A stretch of DNA of 64,000 nucleotides from Burkholderiales bacterium (GCA_020848075.1 JADLAV010000061.1:124001-188000), one strand, 5' to 3'. Shown: positions 1-11,359, counted from the stretch's first letter. A program made the numbers and translations. Notes: generated from the sequence alone by a model not told the origin.

Positions 1-354
1 CGGATCGCGCTCGGTCGCGCGCGCGTAGCTCGCCAGCGCCTCCTCGCCGCGGCCGAGCGCGCGCAGCGCGTTGCCGAGGTTGAGATGGCAGAGCCCGACC
101 GTGCCGTCGCGCACGATCGCCCGTTCGATCAGCGCGACCGCCGCAGCGTCATCGCCGCGCTGGTGTGCGGCAAGCCCCGCGAGGTGCAGCGCCTGCGCGT
201 GATCCGGCGCCGCGGCGAGGATGCGACGGTAGATCGCATCGGCCGCGTCGATGCGCCCCTGCTCGTGCAGCGCGAGCGCTGCCTCGAGCTCGGCCTGGTG
301 CGCGCGGGCGCGCCGCCCCGGGAAGGCATCGCGGAGCCGGCCGAGCAGGCGCAT
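1..354 (-). CDS. TPR-repeat protein, N-terminal part (runs off the window edge)
   Basis: Reverse strand reads MRLLGRLRDAFPGRRARAHQAELEAALALHEQGRIDAADAIYRRILAAAPDHAQALHLAGLAA...NLGNALRALGRGEEALASYARATERDP, typical TPR helices. Confidence 0.75.
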   Translation of the reverse strand, partial: MRLLGRLRDAFPGRRARAHQAELEAALALHEQGRIDAADAIYRRILAAAPDHAQALHLAGLAAHQRGDDAAAVALIERAIVRDGTVGLCHLNLGNALRALGRGEEALASYARATERDP

Positions 355-365
355 CGGTCCGTGCC

Positions 366-1166
366 TCACGCCTTGCGCTGGTGCTCCGCCGAGAGGAGCG
401 GCAGCAGCTGGCCGAAGATCTTCGGCGAGCCGCACACGATGTGCCCCTTGTCGAGGTAACCCTCTTCGCCGTCGAGGTCGGCCACGAGCCCGCCGGCTTC
501 GAGGATGAGCAGGCATCCGGCCGCCATGTCCCACGGCGAGAGCCCGATCTCCCAGAAGCCGTCGAGCCGCCCGGCTGCGACGTAGGCGAGATCGAGCGCG
601 GCGGCGCCGGCGCGCCGCACGCCCGCCGTCCGGCGGACCACGGCCTTGAACATCCGCGTGTACTCCTCGAGATACGCGAGCTCGCGGAACGGGAAGCCCG
701 TGCCGATCAGCGCTTCGCTCATGCGGCTGCGTTTCGCGACGCGGATGCGCCGGTCGTTCAGAAACGCGCCCCGGCCGCGCGAGGCGGTGAAGAGCTCGTT
801 GCGCGTCGGATCGAAGACGACCGCCTGCGCGAGGGTGCCCCGGTGCCGCAGCGCGATCGAGACCGCGTACTGCGGAAAGCCGTGGATGAAGTTGGTGGTG
901 CCGTCGAGCGGATCGATGATCCAGGTGTAGTCCGAGGCGCCGGAGGCGCCGGACTCCTCTGCTAGAATGGCGTGGTCCGGATACGCCTTCGCCAGCACGT
1001 CGATCGCCGCGGCCTCCGCGGCCCGGTCGACTTCGGTCACGAAATCGCTCTGCCGCTTGGTCGTGACCGTGACGGCCTCGATGTCGCGCGACGCGCGGCT
1101 GATCACCGCGCCGGCGCGGCGCGCGGCCTTCACGGCAACGGTGAGCATGGGGTGAAGCTGATGCAT
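366..1166 (-). CDS. suhB: Inositol-1-monophosphatase family protein
   Basis: [22 protein letters not shown]...; motifs AEESG and [17 protein letters not shown]. Confidence 0.95.
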   Translation of the reverse strand: MHQLHPMLTVAVKAARRAGAVISRASRDIEAVTVTTKRQSDFVTEVDRAAEAAAIDVLAKAYPDHAILAEESGASGASDYTWIIDPLDGTTNFIHGFPQYAVSIALRHRGTLAQAVVFDPTRNELFTASRGRGAFLNDRRIRVAKRSRMSEALIGTGFPFRELAYLEEYTRMFKAVVRRTAGVRRAGAAALDLAYVAAGRLDGFWEIGLSPWDMAAGCLLILEAGGLVADLDGEEGYLDKGHIVCGSPKIFGQLLPLLSAEHQRKA

Positions 1167-1267
1167 GTTCGCTCGAGGGGCGGGAGGCGACGCGCTCGCG
1201 GAAATTCGGAGAACCCACGATTCTAACGAATCTATCCGCCGCAGACCCGCTCGCGCGCATTCGCGTC

Positions 1268-1975
1268 GTGCTCGTCGGCACGACGCACCCCGGGAACATC
1301 GGCGCCGCGGCGCGCGCGCTGAAGACGATGGGGCTCGCGCGGCTCGTGCTCGTCGCGCCGCGCACGTTCCCGGATCCTGAGGCCGAAGCGCGCGCGAGCG
1401 GAGCGGCCGACGTGCTGGCGGAAGCGCGGGTGGTTCCGACGCTCGATCAGGCGCTTGCCGGCACCACGCTCGCGATCGCGCTCTCGGCGCGGCGGCGCGG
1501 GCTCTCCCTGCCGGAGCTCGACGCGCGCGCGGCCGCGGACCTCGCGGTGACGGAGGCGCAGCACGGCGAAGTCGCGCTCGTGTTCGGCACCGAATCGGTC
1601 GGCCTGTCGAACGACGAGACGCTCAAGTGCCAGCGCCTTGCCTGGATCCCGACCGGAGCGAGCTACTCGTCGCTGAACCTGGCGGCGGCCGTGCAGGTGG
1701 TCGCCTACGAGCTGCACATGGCGGCGGGCGCGCCGCCGCGACCGGGCACGGGCTTCGATGCGGCAAGCCTCGAGGAAGTCGAGGCGTTCTTCGCGCACCT
1801 CGAGCGCAACCTCGTGGTGTCGGGGTTTCTCGATCCGGCGCAGCCGAAGCGGCTGATGGAGCGTCTGCGGCGGCTCTTCGGACGGGCACGGCTCGAGCGC
1901 GAGGAGGTCAACATCCTGCGCGGAATCCTCACCGCCTGGGACGGCTTCGGGGCGCGAAAGCGCCGATCGCGGTGA
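1268..1975 (+). CDS. trmJ: tRNA (cytidine/uridine-2'-O-)-methyltransferase, TrmH/SpoU family (start may lie slightly upstream)
   Basis: [47 protein letters not shown]; divergent from suhB. Confidence 0.9.
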   Translation: MLVGTTHPGNIGAAARALKTMGLARLVLVAPRTFPDPEAEARASGAADVLAEARVVPTLDQALAGTTLAIALSARRRGLSLPELDARAAADLAVTEAQHGEVALVFGTESVGLSNDETLKCQRLAWIPTGASYSSLNLAAAVQVVAYELHMAAGAPPRPGTGFDAASLEEVEAFFAHLERNLVVSGFLDPAQPKRLMERLRRLFGRARLEREEVNILRGILTAWDGFGARKRRSR

Positions 1976-2032
1976 CGGGCGCCCTGGGAGCGGGGGCGGG
2001 CGCAGGGCGCAACCAGCACACACAGCCCAAAG

Positions 2033-2062
2033 TTGACTGAATCGCTAGGGTTTGGCCATAAT
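2033..2062 (+). promoter_or_regulatory. Sigma70-type promoter upstream of cysE
   Basis: TTGACT (2033-2038), 18-nt spacer, CATAAT (2057-2062), 27 bp before the cysE ATG. Confidence 0.6.
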
Positions 2063-2088
2063 GGCCGGACTCGACAGGATTTTTCGCC

Positions 2089-2838
2089 ATGTTCGCCCGA
2101 CTCCGTGAGGACATCGACTCGGTCTTCGACCGCGACCCGGCGGCGCGCACGCGCTTCGAGGTCCTCACCTGCTACCCGGGGCTGCACGCGATCCTCTTCC
2201 ACCGCCTCAGCCATTGGCTGTGGGGACGCGGGCTGCGCTGGTTCGCCCGCTGGGTCTCGCACTTGGCGCGCTGGCTCACCGGCATCGAGATCCATCCTGG
2301 CGCCACGATCGGGCGCCGCTTTTTCATCGACCACGGCATGGGGATCGTGATCGGCGAGACCGCGATCATCGGCGACGATTGCACGCTCTATCACGGCGTG
2401 ACCCTCGGCGGCACCAGTTGGCGGAAGGGTAAGCGCCACCCGACGCTCGGGAACGGCGTGGTGATCGGCGCGGGCGCGAAAGTGCTCGGACCGATCAACG
2501 TGGGCGACGGTGCGAAGATCGGCTCGAACGCGGTGGTGGTGAAGGACGTGCCGCCGGGTGCCACCGCGGTCGGCATTCCTGCCCGGATCATGGAGACGCC
2601 GGACGAGCTCAAGCGCGAGGTGCACGCCGCGAAGCTCGGCTTCTCGGCGTATGCGCTCTCCGGGCGCGGCGACGACGATCCGGTGGCGAAGGCCATTCGC
2701 GGCCTCACCGATCACACGGCCGAGGTCGAGCAGCAGGTGAAGGCGCTCTCCGAGCAGGTTCGAGTGCTCGAGAGCCGGCTGCGCGCGGCGGACGAGCGCA
2801 CCGAGCCGCCGACGCTGCGCAAAGTCGTGGACAAGTGA
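2089..2838 (+). CDS. cysE: Serine O-acetyltransferase
   Basis: Left-handed beta-helix hexapeptides; [45 protein letters not shown]. Confidence 0.95.
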   Translation: MFARLREDIDSVFDRDPAARTRFEVLTCYPGLHAILFHRLSHWLWGRGLRWFARWVSHLARWLTGIEIHPGATIGRRFFIDHGMGIVIGETAIIGDDCTLYHGVTLGGTSWRKGKRHPTLGNGVVIGAGAKVLGPINVGDGAKIGSNAVVVKDVPPGATAVGIPARIMETPDELKREVHAAKLGFSAYALSGRGDDDPVAKAIRGLTDHTAEVEQQVKALSEQVRVLESRLRAADERTEPPTLRKVVDK

Positions 2839-2839
2839 G

Positions 2840-3670
2840 CTAGGGGAAAAGGGCCAGCACGCCGTCCAGCCCGACGTGGTTGAGGCAGTAGGTCGCCTTC
2901 TCGCGCACGAGCGGCTTCGCGCGGTAGGCGATGCTGGTGCCTGCCTCGGCCATCATCACGAGATCGTTGGCGCCGTCGCCGATCGCGAGCACCTGCGCGC
3001 GATCCAGCCCGTGCGCATCGCGCGCCGCGCGTAGGGCGGCGGCTTTCCCCTCGGCGTCGAGGATCGTGCCGACGAGCCGGCCGGTGAGCCGGCCTCCGGC
3101 GATCTCCAGGACGTTCGACGCGGTCTCGTCGAAGCCGAGCCGCGCCTTCAACCGGTCGGTGAAGTAGGTGAAGCCGCCCGAGACGAGCAACGTGTGGATG
3201 CCGAGGCTCCGCAGCCGCGACATCAGGGCCTCGGTCCCGTTCGTGATCCGCAGCCGCTCGGCGTACACGCGCTCGAGCGCGTTCTCCGGGAGCCCCGCGA
3301 GGAGCGAAACGCGACGCCGGAGCGACTCCCGGTACGCGATCTCGCCGCGCATCGCCGCCGCGGTGACCGCGGCGACCTCGCTGCCCGCACCCGCGAGCTC
3401 GGCGAGCTCGTCCACGCACTCGATCGTGATCACCGTCGAGTCCATGTCGAAGACGACCAGCCGGAAGTCGGCGAGCCGCGCCTGCGGCGCCACGAATCCG
3501 AAATCGAGCTGCGCGCCCTCGCAGTACGCCGCGACGCCCTCACGCTCGTGCGCCTCGGGGAGCCGGAACGCGTCCGGGCCGATGCGGACCGCGGCGGTCG
3601 CGCCGGTGATCTTGGCGAGGTTCTCGAGATGGCGGGGCGTAACCGCGGGCCCCTGGACGACGAGGTTCAT
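2840..3670 (-). CDS. serB: Phosphoserine phosphatase
   Basis: VVFDMDSTVITIECVDELA, LLVSGGFTYFTDRL, AIGDGANDLVMMAEAG; start overlaps the aroG stop. Confidence 0.95.
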   Translation of the reverse strand: MNLVVQGPAVTPRHLENLAKITGATAAVRIGPDAFRLPEAHEREGVAAYCEGAQLDFGFVAPQARLADFRLVVFDMDSTVITIECVDELAELAGAGSEVAAVTAAAMRGEIAYRESLRRRVSLLAGLPENALERVYAERLRITNGTEALMSRLRSLGIHTLLVSGGFTYFTDRLKARLGFDETASNVLEIAGGRLTGRLVGTILDAEGKAAALRAARDAHGLDRAQVLAIGDGANDLVMMAEAGTSIAYRAKPLVREKATYCLNHVGLDGVLALFP

Positions 3671-4770
3671 GCCGCCGCGGGGTCTGACTGCGGCTCGCCG
3701 TGCCGGGCGGCGAGCGCATCGTGCAGCGGGCCGCGCGCCTCGCGCAGCACGCGCTCGGTGGTGGCCCAGTCGAGGCAGGCGTCGGTCACCGAGCAACCGT
3801 AGCGGAGCTGCGCGAGATCGGCCGGGATCGGCTGGTTGCCCGCCTCGATGAAGCTCTCGATCATCAGACCCACGATCGATCGGTTGCCCTGGCGGATCTG
3901 GTGCACCACGTCGCGCATCACGAGCGGCTGCAGCTCGGGCCGTTTGTACGAGTTCGCGTGCGAGCAATCGACCACGATGTTGAGCGGGAGCTTCGCCCGC
4001 GCGAGGGTCTGCTCGACGAGCGAGACGCTCACCGTGTCGTAGTTCGGGCGCTCGGCGCCGCCGCGCAGCACGATGTGACCGTAGCGGTTGCCGCGCGTGC
4101 GCACGACTGCCGAGCGGCCCTGCGGGTTGATCCCGAGGAAGCTGTGCGGGAGCGACGCCGAGCGGATCGCGTTCACGGCGGCCTCGATATCGCCGTCGGT
4201 GCCGTTCTTGAAGCCGACCGGGGTGGAGAGCCCGCTCGACATTTCGCGGTGCGTCTGCGACTCGCTCGTGCGTGCGCCGATGGCGGTCCACGAGATGAGA
4301 TCCCCGAGGTACTGCGGCGCGATCGGATCGAGCGCCTCGGTTGCCGCGGGCAGGCCGAGCTCGGCCACGCGAAGCAGGAACTCGCGCGCCTTCTGCATCC
4401 CTTCCTCGATGTGGAAGGAATCGTCCATGCGCGGATCGTTGATGAAGCCCTTCCAGCCGGTCGCCGTGCGCGGCTTCTCGAAGTAGATGCGCATCAGCAG
4501 GAAGAAGGTGTCGGCGAGATCCTCGGCGAGCCGCTTCAGCCGGCCCGCGTAATCGAGCCCGGCCGCCGGGTCGTGGATCGAGCAGGGGCCCACGATGACG
4601 AACATGCGCGGGTCCTTGCGATCCAGGATGCGCTCGATCGTCTCGCGGCCGGTGATCACGGTGCGCGCGGCCGCGGGCGTGAGCGGGAGGCGGTGCTTCA
4701 CGTCCTCGGGCGAGGGCATCAGGTCGAACCCGCCGACGTTGACGTTCTCCATCTGCAGCGTGTGGGTCAT
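3667..4770 (-). CDS. aroG: 3-deoxy-7-phosphoheptulonate (DAHP) synthase, class I
   Basis: VIVGPCSIHDPAAGLDYA, MRIYFEKPRTATGWKGFINDP, IVVDCSHANSYKRPELQ. Confidence 0.95.
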   Translation of the reverse strand: MTHTLQMENVNVGGFDLMPSPEDVKHRLPLTPAAARTVITGRETIERILDRKDPRMFVIVGPCSIHDPAAGLDYAGRLKRLAEDLADTFFLLMRIYFEKPRTATGWKGFINDPRMDDSFHIEEGMQKAREFLLRVAELGLPAATEALDPIAPQYLGDLISWTAIGARTSESQTHREMSSGLSTPVGFKNGTDGDIEAAVNAIRSASLPHSFLGINPQGRSAVVRTRGNRYGHIVLRGGAERPNYDTVSVSLVEQTLARAKLPLNIVVDCSHANSYKRPELQPLVMRDVVHQIRQGNRSIVGLMIESFIEAGNQPIPADLAQLRYGCSVTDACLDWATTERVLREARGPLHDALAARHGEPQSDPAAA

Positions 4771-4795
4771 GGGCGGTCTCGTGCGCGATATTCCA

Positions 4796-7700
4796 TCAAT
4801 GCGTCGTCGGCGCGAGCTGCCGCAGGACCTCGCGCACCCCTTGTGCGCGCTCCCTGAGCGTGGCCGAGGCGCGCTCGATGCGCAGCCTGCTCGGCCCTTG
4901 CAGGCGCCAGCCGCGGTTCTTCTGGATGAGCTCGATGATTCGCGCCGGATCGACGGCGGGGTGCGCCTCGAAGTGGATCACCACGGCCTCGGCGGTCGCG
5001 TCCACCCGCGCGATGCCGAGCGCGCGCGAAAGGATGCGCAGCCGGTGGCTTTCGAGGAGCGCCTGGGCCTGCTCCGGCAGCGGGCCGAAGCGGTCCACCA
5101 GCTCCTCGTGCATCGCGGTGAGCGCTTCGTCGGTCTCGCAGTTCGCCAGGCGCTTGTAGACCACGAGCCGCTCGTGCACGTCGGAGCAGTAACCGGAGGG
5201 CAGCAGCACCGGCCGGTGCAGGTTGATCTCGGTCGCGACCCCGAGCGGCTGCGAGAGGTCGGGCTCGCGCCCCGCCTTCAGCGCGCGCACTGCGTGGTTG
5301 AGCATGTCGGCGTAGAGGTTGAAGCCGACTTCCTGGATCTCGCCGCTCTGCGACTCGCCGAGCACCTCGCCCGCGCCGCGGATCTCGAGGTCGTGCATGG
5401 CGAGATAGAAGCCGGAGCCGAGCTCCTCCATCGTCTGGATCGCCTCGAGCCGTTTCTTCGCGGCGGCCGTGAGCGCCTCCTCGGGCGGAGTCAGCAGGTA
5501 GGCGTAGGCCTGGTGGTGCGAGCGCCCGACGCGGCCGCGCAGCTGGTGCAGCTGCGCGAGCCCGAGCTTGTCGGCGCGGTTGATCACGATCGTGTTCGCG
5601 GTCGGGATGTCGATGCCGGTCTCGATGATCGTCGAGCACACCAGGAGGTTCGTCCGCTGCTGCAGGAACTCGCGCATCACGCGCTCGAGCTCGCGCTCGC
5701 GCATCTGGCCGTGCGCCACCGCGATCCGCGCCTCAGGGAGGAGCTCGCCGAGCTTCTCGCGCATCGCCTCGATCGACTCGACCTCGTTGTGCAGGAAGTA
5801 GACCTGGCCGCCGCGCTTCAGCTCGCGCAGGCAGGCCTCGCGGACGAGGCCGGGCGAGTAGTTGGCGACGAAGGTCTTGATGGCGAGGCGCTTCGCGGGC
5901 GCCGTGGCGATCACCGAGAGATCGCGCAGGCCCTCGAGCGACATGGCGAGCGTGCGCGGGATCGGCGTCGCGGTCAGGGTGAGCACGTCCACCTCCGCGC
6001 GCAGGCGCTTCAGCGCCTCCTTTTGGCGCACGCCGAAGCGGTGCTCCTCGTCCACGATCGCAAGCCCCAGCCGCGCGAACTTCACGTCGCGCGAGAGGAG
6101 CTTGTGGGTGCCGACGACGATGTCGATGCGGCCCGCGGCGAGCGCGTCGAGCGTCGCCCGCTGCTCCTTGCCGGTCCGGAACCGCGAGAGCTCGGCGAGC
6201 CTCACCGGCCAGTCGGCGAACCGGTCGCCGAAGGTGTTGAAGTGCTGCTCGGCGAGCAGCGTCGTCGGCGTGAGGACGGCGACCTGGCGGCCGTCCGCCA
6301 CCGCGATGAACGCGGCGCGCAGCGCCACCTCGGTCTTGCCGAAGCCGACGTCGCCGCACACGAGCCGGTCCATCGGCTTCGCCGAGCGCATATCCTCGGC
6401 CACCGCGGCGATGGTGGCGGCCTGGTCGGGCGTCTCCTCGAAGCCGAAGCCCTCGGCGAAGGCGTCGAGGTCGTGCGCCGCCACCGCGAATGCGTGTCCT
6501 TCGCGCGCGGCGCGCTTCGCGTAGAGCGCGAGGAGTTCGGCGGCGGTGTCGCGCACCTGCTCGGCCGCCTTGCGCTTCGCCTTCTCCCACTGGTCGCCGC
6601 CGAGGCGGTGCAGCGGCGCGGCCTCGGCCGGACCGCCGGAGTAGCGCCCGATGACGTGCAGCTGCGCGACCGGGACGTAGAGCTTGTCGGCGCCCGCGTA
6701 CTCGAGCTGCAGGAACTCGGTCTCGCCCTCGCCGAGGTCGAGGCTCACGAGGCCGCGGTAGCGGCCGATGCCGTGGCTCTCGTGCACCACCGGGTCGCCG
6801 ATCGCGAGCTCCGAGAGGTCGCGCAGCATGCCGTCGACCGAGCTCCGCTTCTCGCGCTCGCGCCCGATGCGGGCACGCGCGGTGCCGGCGTAGAGCTCCG
6901 ATTCGGTGACGATCGCGATGCCCTCCGCCGGCAGAGCGAAGCCGCTCGCAAGGGGTCCGACGCCGAGCATCAGGCGCTCGGACGAGGCGGCGAACTGCCC
7001 GAAGTTCGCGCACGGCGCCGGATGCAACCCGTACTCGGCGAAGTACTCGGTCATGGTCTCGCGGCGCCCGGGCGAGTCCGCGAGCACCAGCGTGCGCGCG
7101 GGGCTCGCGGCGAGATAGGCCTTCAGCGAGTGGAGGGGATCGGCGGCGCGGCGCTCGACGGCGATGCCGGGCAGCGCGTGGGCGGCGAAGGCGTCGGCGT
7201 CGTGCCGTGCGAGGGGGACGGCGTGCAGGTCCACCCGCGCGAAGTCGCGGAGCGCGACGAACAGCTCCTCGGCGCGCAGGAAGAGATCCGACGGTGGCAG
7301 CAGCGGCCGGTCGCGATCGCCGCGCAGCAACTGGTACCGCGAGCCGGTGTCGCGCCAGAATTGGTCGATCGCCCCGTGCACGTCATGGTGCAGGGCGATC
7401 GTCGTGCCGGTGGGCAGGTAGTCGAAGAGGGTGCCCGTCTTCTCGAAAAAGAGCGGCAGGTAGTACTCGACGCCGGGCGGCGGCACGCCGTTCGAGACAT
7501 CCTTGTACACCGGGCTCTTGGTGACGTCGCCCTCGAACGCGTCGCGGAAGCGCTGCCGAAAGCGGTTGCGGCCGGCCTCGTCCATCGGGAACTCGCGCGC
7601 CGGCAGCAGGCGGATCTCCTGCGCCTGGTAGATCGTGCGCTGGGTGTCGACGTCGAAGGTGCGGATCGACTCGATCTCGTCGTCGGCGAGGTCGATGCGA

Positions 7701-8230
7701 TAGGGGACCGCGCTGCCCATCGGGAAGAGGTCGATCAGCCCGCCGCGCACGCAGTACTCGCCGGGCGCCACCACCTGGGTGACGGGGGCGTAGCCGGCGA
7801 GGGTGAGCTGGCTCCGCAGGCGCGCCGCGTCGAGCTTGGCGCTGCGCTGCAGGAAGAACGTGTACGCCGCGAGATACTCGGCAGGCGGCAGGCGGTAGAG
7901 GGCGGTCGTCGCCGGTACGATCAGCGCGTCGCACTCGCCCTGCGTGACCCGGTACAGCGTTTCGAGCCGCTCCGAAACGAGGTCCTGGTGCGGCGAGAAC
8001 GCGTCGTAGGGCAGCGTCTCCCAGTCGGGGAAGAGCGCAACGCGCAGCTCGGGCGCGAACCAGACGATCTCCTCGCGCAGGCGCTGCGCGTCGAGCGCGG
8101 ACGCGCACACGATCGCGAGCGGGCGCGACCGCGCGGCGATGCGCGCGAGCGCGAGCGCATCGGCGGAGCCGTGCAGCTCGCCGGGGCGGATGCGTTGCGG
8201 AGCCGCGGCCGGGGCGGAGTCGGCGAGCAC
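4796..8230 (-). CDS. mfd: Transcription-repair coupling factor
   Basis: 1144 aa; CGDVGFGKTEVALRAAF, VDEEHRFGVRQKE, LTATPIPRTLAMSLEGLRDLSVI, QLRGRVGRSHHQAYAYLL. Confidence 0.97.
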   Translation of the reverse strand: MLADSAPAAAPQRIRPGELHGSADALALARIAARSRPLAIVCASALDAQRLREEIVWFAPELRVALFPDWETLPYDAFSPHQDLVSERLETLYRVTQGECDALIVPATTALYRLPPAEYLAAYTFFLQRSAKLDAARLRSQLTLAGYAPVTQVVAPGEYCVRGGLIDLFPMGSAVPYRIDLADDEIESIRTFDVDTQRTIYQAQEIRLLPAREFPMDEAGRNRFRQRFRDAFEGDVTKSPVYKDVSNGVPPPGVEYYLPLFFEKTGTLFDYLPTGTTIALHHDVHGAIDQFWRDTGSRYQLLRGDRDRPLLPPSDLFLRAEELFVALRDFARVDLHAVPLARHDADAFAAHALPGIAVERRAADPLHSLKAYLAASPARTLVLADSPGRRETMTEYFAEYGLHPAPCANFGQFAASSERLMLGVGPLASGFALPAEGIAIVTESELYAGTARARIGREREKRSSVDGMLRDLSELAIGDPVVHESHGIGRYRGLVSLDLGEGETEFLQLEYAGADKLYVPVAQLHVIGRYSGGPAEAAPLHRLGGDQWEKAKRKAAEQVRDTAAELLALYAKRAAREGHAFAVAAHDLDAFAEGFGFEETPDQAATIAAVAEDMRSAKPMDRLVCGDVGFGKTEVALRAAFIAVADGRQVAVLTPTTLLAEQHFNTFGDRFADWPVRLAELSRFRTGKEQRATLDALAAGRIDIVVGTHKLLSRDVKFARLGLAIVDEEHRFGVRQKEALKRLRAEVDVLTLTATPIPRTLAMSLEGLRDLSVIATAPAKRLAIKTFVANYSPGLVREACLRELKRGGQVYFLHNEVESIEAMREKLGELLPEARIAVAHGQMRERELERVMREFLQQRTNLLVCSTIIETGIDIPTANTIVINRADKLGLAQLHQLRGRVGRSHHQAYAYLLTPPEEALTAAAKKRLEAIQTMEELGSGFYLAMHDLEIRGAGEVLGESQSGEIQEVGFNLYADMLNHAVRALKAGREPDLSQPLGVATEINLHRPVLLPSGYCSDVHERLVVYKRLANCETDEALTAMHEELVDRFGPLPEQAQALLESHRLRILSRALGIARVDATAEAVVIHFEAHPAVDPARIIELIQKNRGWRLQGPSRLRIERASATLRERAQGVREVLRQLAPTTH

Positions 8231-8316
8231 GGCTAGGACGCCGACCGGCCGCGGATCGGCGCCGGGCGCACGCGGACGCGAATGTGGCGGAGAGACGGTC
8301 TGTTCAAGGGCGTTAG

Positions 8317-8322
8317 TATAAT
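8317..8322 (+). promoter_or_regulatory. Candidate -10 box upstream of ispDF
   Basis: Perfect TATAAT in gcgttagTATAATgg, about 35 bp before ispD; no convincing -35. Confidence 0.4.
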
Positions 8323-8357
8323 GGGGTTGCGCTGCACAAAAAACGACCTAACTCCCA

Positions 8358-9053
8358 ATGACATCGCGGCTTTTCGGCCTGATCCCGGCAGCGGGGGCGG
8401 GTGCGCGCTTCGGTGCCGGCACGCCCAAGCAGTACACCGAGATCGCCGGACGGCCGCTCCTGCATCACGCCGCGCGCGCGCTCGCGTCGCACCCGGCGAT
8501 CGAGGCGGTCTTCGTCGTGCTCGCGATCGACGATCAGCGCTTCGGGAGCGTCGACTGGTCGGCCTTCGGCGACCGGATCGCGCCGCTCTTCTGCGGTGGA
8601 CCGACGCGGCGGGACAGCGTGATGAACGGCCTCGTCGCCATGGCGGACACGGTGAATCCCGACGATTGGGTGCTCGTCCACGACGCGGCGCGCCCGTGCC
8701 TGGACGAGGCGGCGCTCGCGCGGCTGATCGACGCGGTCTCCGGCGACGAGGTCGGCGGGATCCTCGCGGTGCCGGTGGCCGACACCCTGAAGCGCGCTGC
8801 GGGCGACGGCCGGATCGCCGCGACGGCGGCGCGCGAAGGCCTCTGGCAGGCGCAAACGCCGCAGATGTTCCGCCACGGCGTGCTCCTGCGTGCCATCGGC
8901 GCCGCGGGCGAGGTGACCGACGAGGCGGCGGCCGTCGAGGCGCTCGGCCTGCGTCCGCGACTCGTCCAGGGCAGCACCCGCAACCTGAAGGTCACCTACC
9001 CCGAGGACGTTGCGGTGGCCGCCGCGCTCGTCGGGAGCGCCGCGCGCCGATGA
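8358..9053 (+). CDS. ispD: 2-C-methyl-D-erythritol 4-phosphate cytidylyltransferase
   Basis: [41 protein letters not shown]; followed by ispF. Confidence 0.95.
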   Translation: MTSRLFGLIPAAGAGARFGAGTPKQYTEIAGRPLLHHAARALASHPAIEAVFVVLAIDDQRFGSVDWSAFGDRIAPLFCGGPTRRDSVMNGLVAMADTVNPDDWVLVHDAARPCLDEAALARLIDAVSGDEVGGILAVPVADTLKRAAGDGRIAATAAREGLWQAQTPQMFRHGVLLRAIGAAGEVTDEAAAVEALGLRPRLVQGSTRNLKVTYPEDVAVAAALVGSAARR

Positions 9054-9063
9054 GCGACCGCTC

Positions 9064-9549
9064 ATGAGAATCGGCCACGGCTTCGACGTGCACGCGCTCG
9101 TTGCGGGACGGCCTCTGGTGATCGGCGGCGTGGCGATCCCGTTCGATCGCGGCCTTGCCGGCCACTCCGACGCCGACGTGCTGCTGCACGCAATCACCGA
9201 CGCGCTGCTCGGGGCCGCCGGCCTGGGGGACATCGGCCGGCACTTCCCCGACGACGATCCCCGGTTCAAGGACGTCGACAGCCGTGCGCTGCTGCGCACG
9301 GCCGCAGAGCGGGTGCGGCAGGCGGGCTTCGCGGTCGCCAACGTGGACGCGACGATTATCGCGCAGGCGCCGAAGATGGCGCCGCACGTCGCCCGGATGG
9401 TCGCCAACATCGCAGCCGACCTCGGGGTCGCGCCGGGGCAGGTGAACGTGAAAGCGAAGACCACCGAGCGGCTCGGCTTCGCCGGCCGCGGCGAAGGCAT
9501 CGCGGCCGAGGCGGTCGCCGCGCTCGAGGATGTCCGAGCCGGCCGGTGA
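9064..9549 (+). CDS. ispF: 2-C-methyl-D-erythritol 2,4-cyclodiphosphate synthase
   Basis: [12 protein letters not shown]...[55 protein letters not shown]. Confidence 0.96.
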   Translation: MRIGHGFDVHALVAGRPLVIGGVAIPFDRGLAGHSDADVLLHAITDALLGAAGLGDIGRHFPDDDPRFKDVDSRALLRTAAERVRQAGFAVANVDATIIAQAPKMAPHVARMVANIAADLGVAPGQVNVKAKTTERLGFAGRGEGIAAEAVAALEDVRAGR

Positions 9550-10090
9550 GGGCGCGCGCCCGCGCGCCCCATCCCGGGTACGGCTTTTCTTCGCGCTGTG
9601 GCCGGGCGACGATGTGCGCCAGGCGCTCGCGAGCTGGGCGAAGCGACTGCACGAGGCGTGCGGCGGACGCATGACGCGGCCGGAGAACCTGCACGTCACG
9701 CTCGCGTTTCTGGGCGAGACCGAGGCGGGCCAGCTTGCTGCGCTGAAGGCGGCCGCAAGTCGCGTCCCCCCGCAGCGGTTCGAGCTCGTGCTCGACACGC
9801 CCGGCTACTGGAAGCACAACCGGATCGCCTGGGCCGGGGCGGCGCAGGACCCGGAGGCGCTGCTCGCGATGGTTGCCGACCTGCGGGCGGCGCTCCTCGC
9901 GGCGCGGTTCGACTTCGACCCGAAGCCGTTCGTCTCGCACGTGACCCTGCTGCGCAAGGGCAGCCCGCCGCGCGAGCTGCCGCGGCTCGCGCCGATCGTG
10001 TGGCGCGGCAGCGGTTTCGCGCTCATCCGCTCGGTGACGGGGCCGAATGGCAGCGACTACATGGTCGAGGGGCGATGGGCCGCGGAATGA
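9530..10090 (+). CDS. thpR: RNA 2',3'-cyclic phosphodiesterase (2H family)
   Basis: Two HxTx motifs: [10 protein letters not shown] and SHVTLLRKG. Confidence 0.88.
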   Translation: MSEPAGEGARPRAPSRVRLFFALWPGDDVRQALASWAKRLHEACGGRMTRPENLHVTLAFLGETEAGQLAALKAAASRVPPQRFELVLDTPGYWKHNRIAWAGAAQDPEALLAMVADLRAALLAARFDFDPKPFVSHVTLLRKGSPPRELPRLAPIVWRGSGFALIRSVTGPNGSDYMVEGRWAAE

Positions 10091-10206
10091 CGGTCGCGGT
10101 GTGCGTCATTCCACGGCAGGGTGTAACGATTTGTAAAGCCGGTGTCCCGAGCGGCCGGCGGCGAGTTATCCTTGGCAACGGCTCGTTACGCGCAAGACGC
10201 TCGACC

Positions 10207-10380
10207 ATGCACAACCTCATCGCCCTCGCCGGCCTCCTCTTCCTGCTGTTCCTCTCGATCCTCTGGGTCTTCGGCGCGCCGAAGCCGAAGCGAGCGCGCG
10301 CGACGACCGTCATCCGCGGCGTGCGCGGCGAAGACGGCAACTGGCGCCGCGACGGACCGCGGGTCCGCGACGACGGCTGA
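10207..10380 (+). CDS. Small single-TM hypothetical protein (57 aa)
   Basis: MHNLIALAGLLFLLFLSILWVFGAPKPKRARATTVIRG...; N-terminal hydrophobic helix. Confidence 0.55.
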   Translation: MHNLIALAGLLFLLFLSILWVFGAPKPKRARATTVIRGVRGEDGNWRRDGPRVRDDG

Positions 10381-10567
10381 ACCGGTGGCCGCGGCGGGCG
10401 CTTGATTCGCCGCGATCCCCTGCTTGCGAACCCGCCGGGTGCGCCGCTCCCGGGCGGCCGACCCGGACACCCCCGGCCAGGACCGTCGTTCCGGGCATAA
10501 TTGCGCGCATGTCCGCGCGCATCCCAGTCGGCATTCGAGCCACCGCGGCCGGGCGTCGGACGCCGCG

Positions 10568-11359
10568 ATGAGAAAGATCACCGCCTACGTCCTCGCCTAC
10601 AACGAGGCGGAGAAGATCGAGGCCGCCGTCGCGAGCGTGCTGTGGGCCGACGAAGTGCTGGTCGCCGACTCGGGCAGCACCGACGGTACCGCGGAGAAGG
10701 CCGAGCGCCTCGGCGCGCGCGTCGTGCAGATCCCGTTCCAGGGCTTCGGCGACCTGCGCAACCGCGCCATCGAGGCGTGCACGCACGAGTGGATCTTCAG
10801 CCTCGACGCGGACGAGCGCTGTACGCCGGAGGTGCGCGACGAGGTCCTCGTGCTCCTCGCCGGCGAGCCCGCGCACGATGCCTACCTCGTGCCGCGGCGC
10901 AACTACTTCATGGGCCGGTGGATCAGGGGCTCCGGCTGGTATCCGAACTTCCGGCAGCCCCAGCTCTTCCGCAAGGGCGCGATGCGCTACACGCTCGAGC
11001 CGGTGCACGAGGGCTACGAGATGCTCACCGGTCGGCCGCCCGGTGAGCTCGCGAGCGCGATCTGGCAGTTTCCGTTCCGCGATCTCGACGAGATCATCCG
11101 CAAGATGAATCGGTACTCCTCGCTCGGCGCGGAGAAGCTCGCCGGGCGCGGGACCGGCATGTCCGCGGCGCTCGCGCACGGCATCTGGGCGTTCGTGAAG
11201 CACTACGTCTTCAAGCGCGGCTTTCTCGACGGCTGGGCGGGATTCGTGATCGCCCTCGGCAATTTCGAGGGCACCTTCTACCGCTACGCGAAGCGCGTGG
11301 AGCTCGACCGCGCCTGGCGCCCGCCCGCGCAGCCGCCGCTCGGCCGGGAGTCGAAATAG
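10568..11359 (+). CDS. Glycosyltransferase family 2 (LPS core type, WaaE/KdtX-like)
   Basis: MRKITAYVLAYNEAEKIEAAVASVLWADEVLVADSGSTDGT; WIFSLDADER. Confidence 0.88.
   Translation: MRKITAYVLAYNEAEKIEAAVASVLWADEVLVADSGSTDGTAEKAERLGARVVQIPFQGFGDLRNRAIEACTHEWIFSLDADERCTPEVRDEVLVLLAGEPAHDAYLVPRRNYFMGRWIRGSGWYPNFRQPQLFRKGAMRYTLEPVHEGYEMLTGRPPGELASAIWQFPFRDLDEIIRKMNRYSSLGAEKLAGRGTGMSAALAHGIWAFVKHYVFKRGFLDGWAGFVIALGNFEGTFYRYAKRVELDRAWRPPAQPPLGRESK

Noticed and set aside
4595-8236. 1213-aa ORF on the + strand opposite mfd
   Set aside because: Antisense to an unambiguous mfd; long antisense frames are expected in high-GC coding DNA, and the translation is low-complexity R/A/E/L/H-rich.
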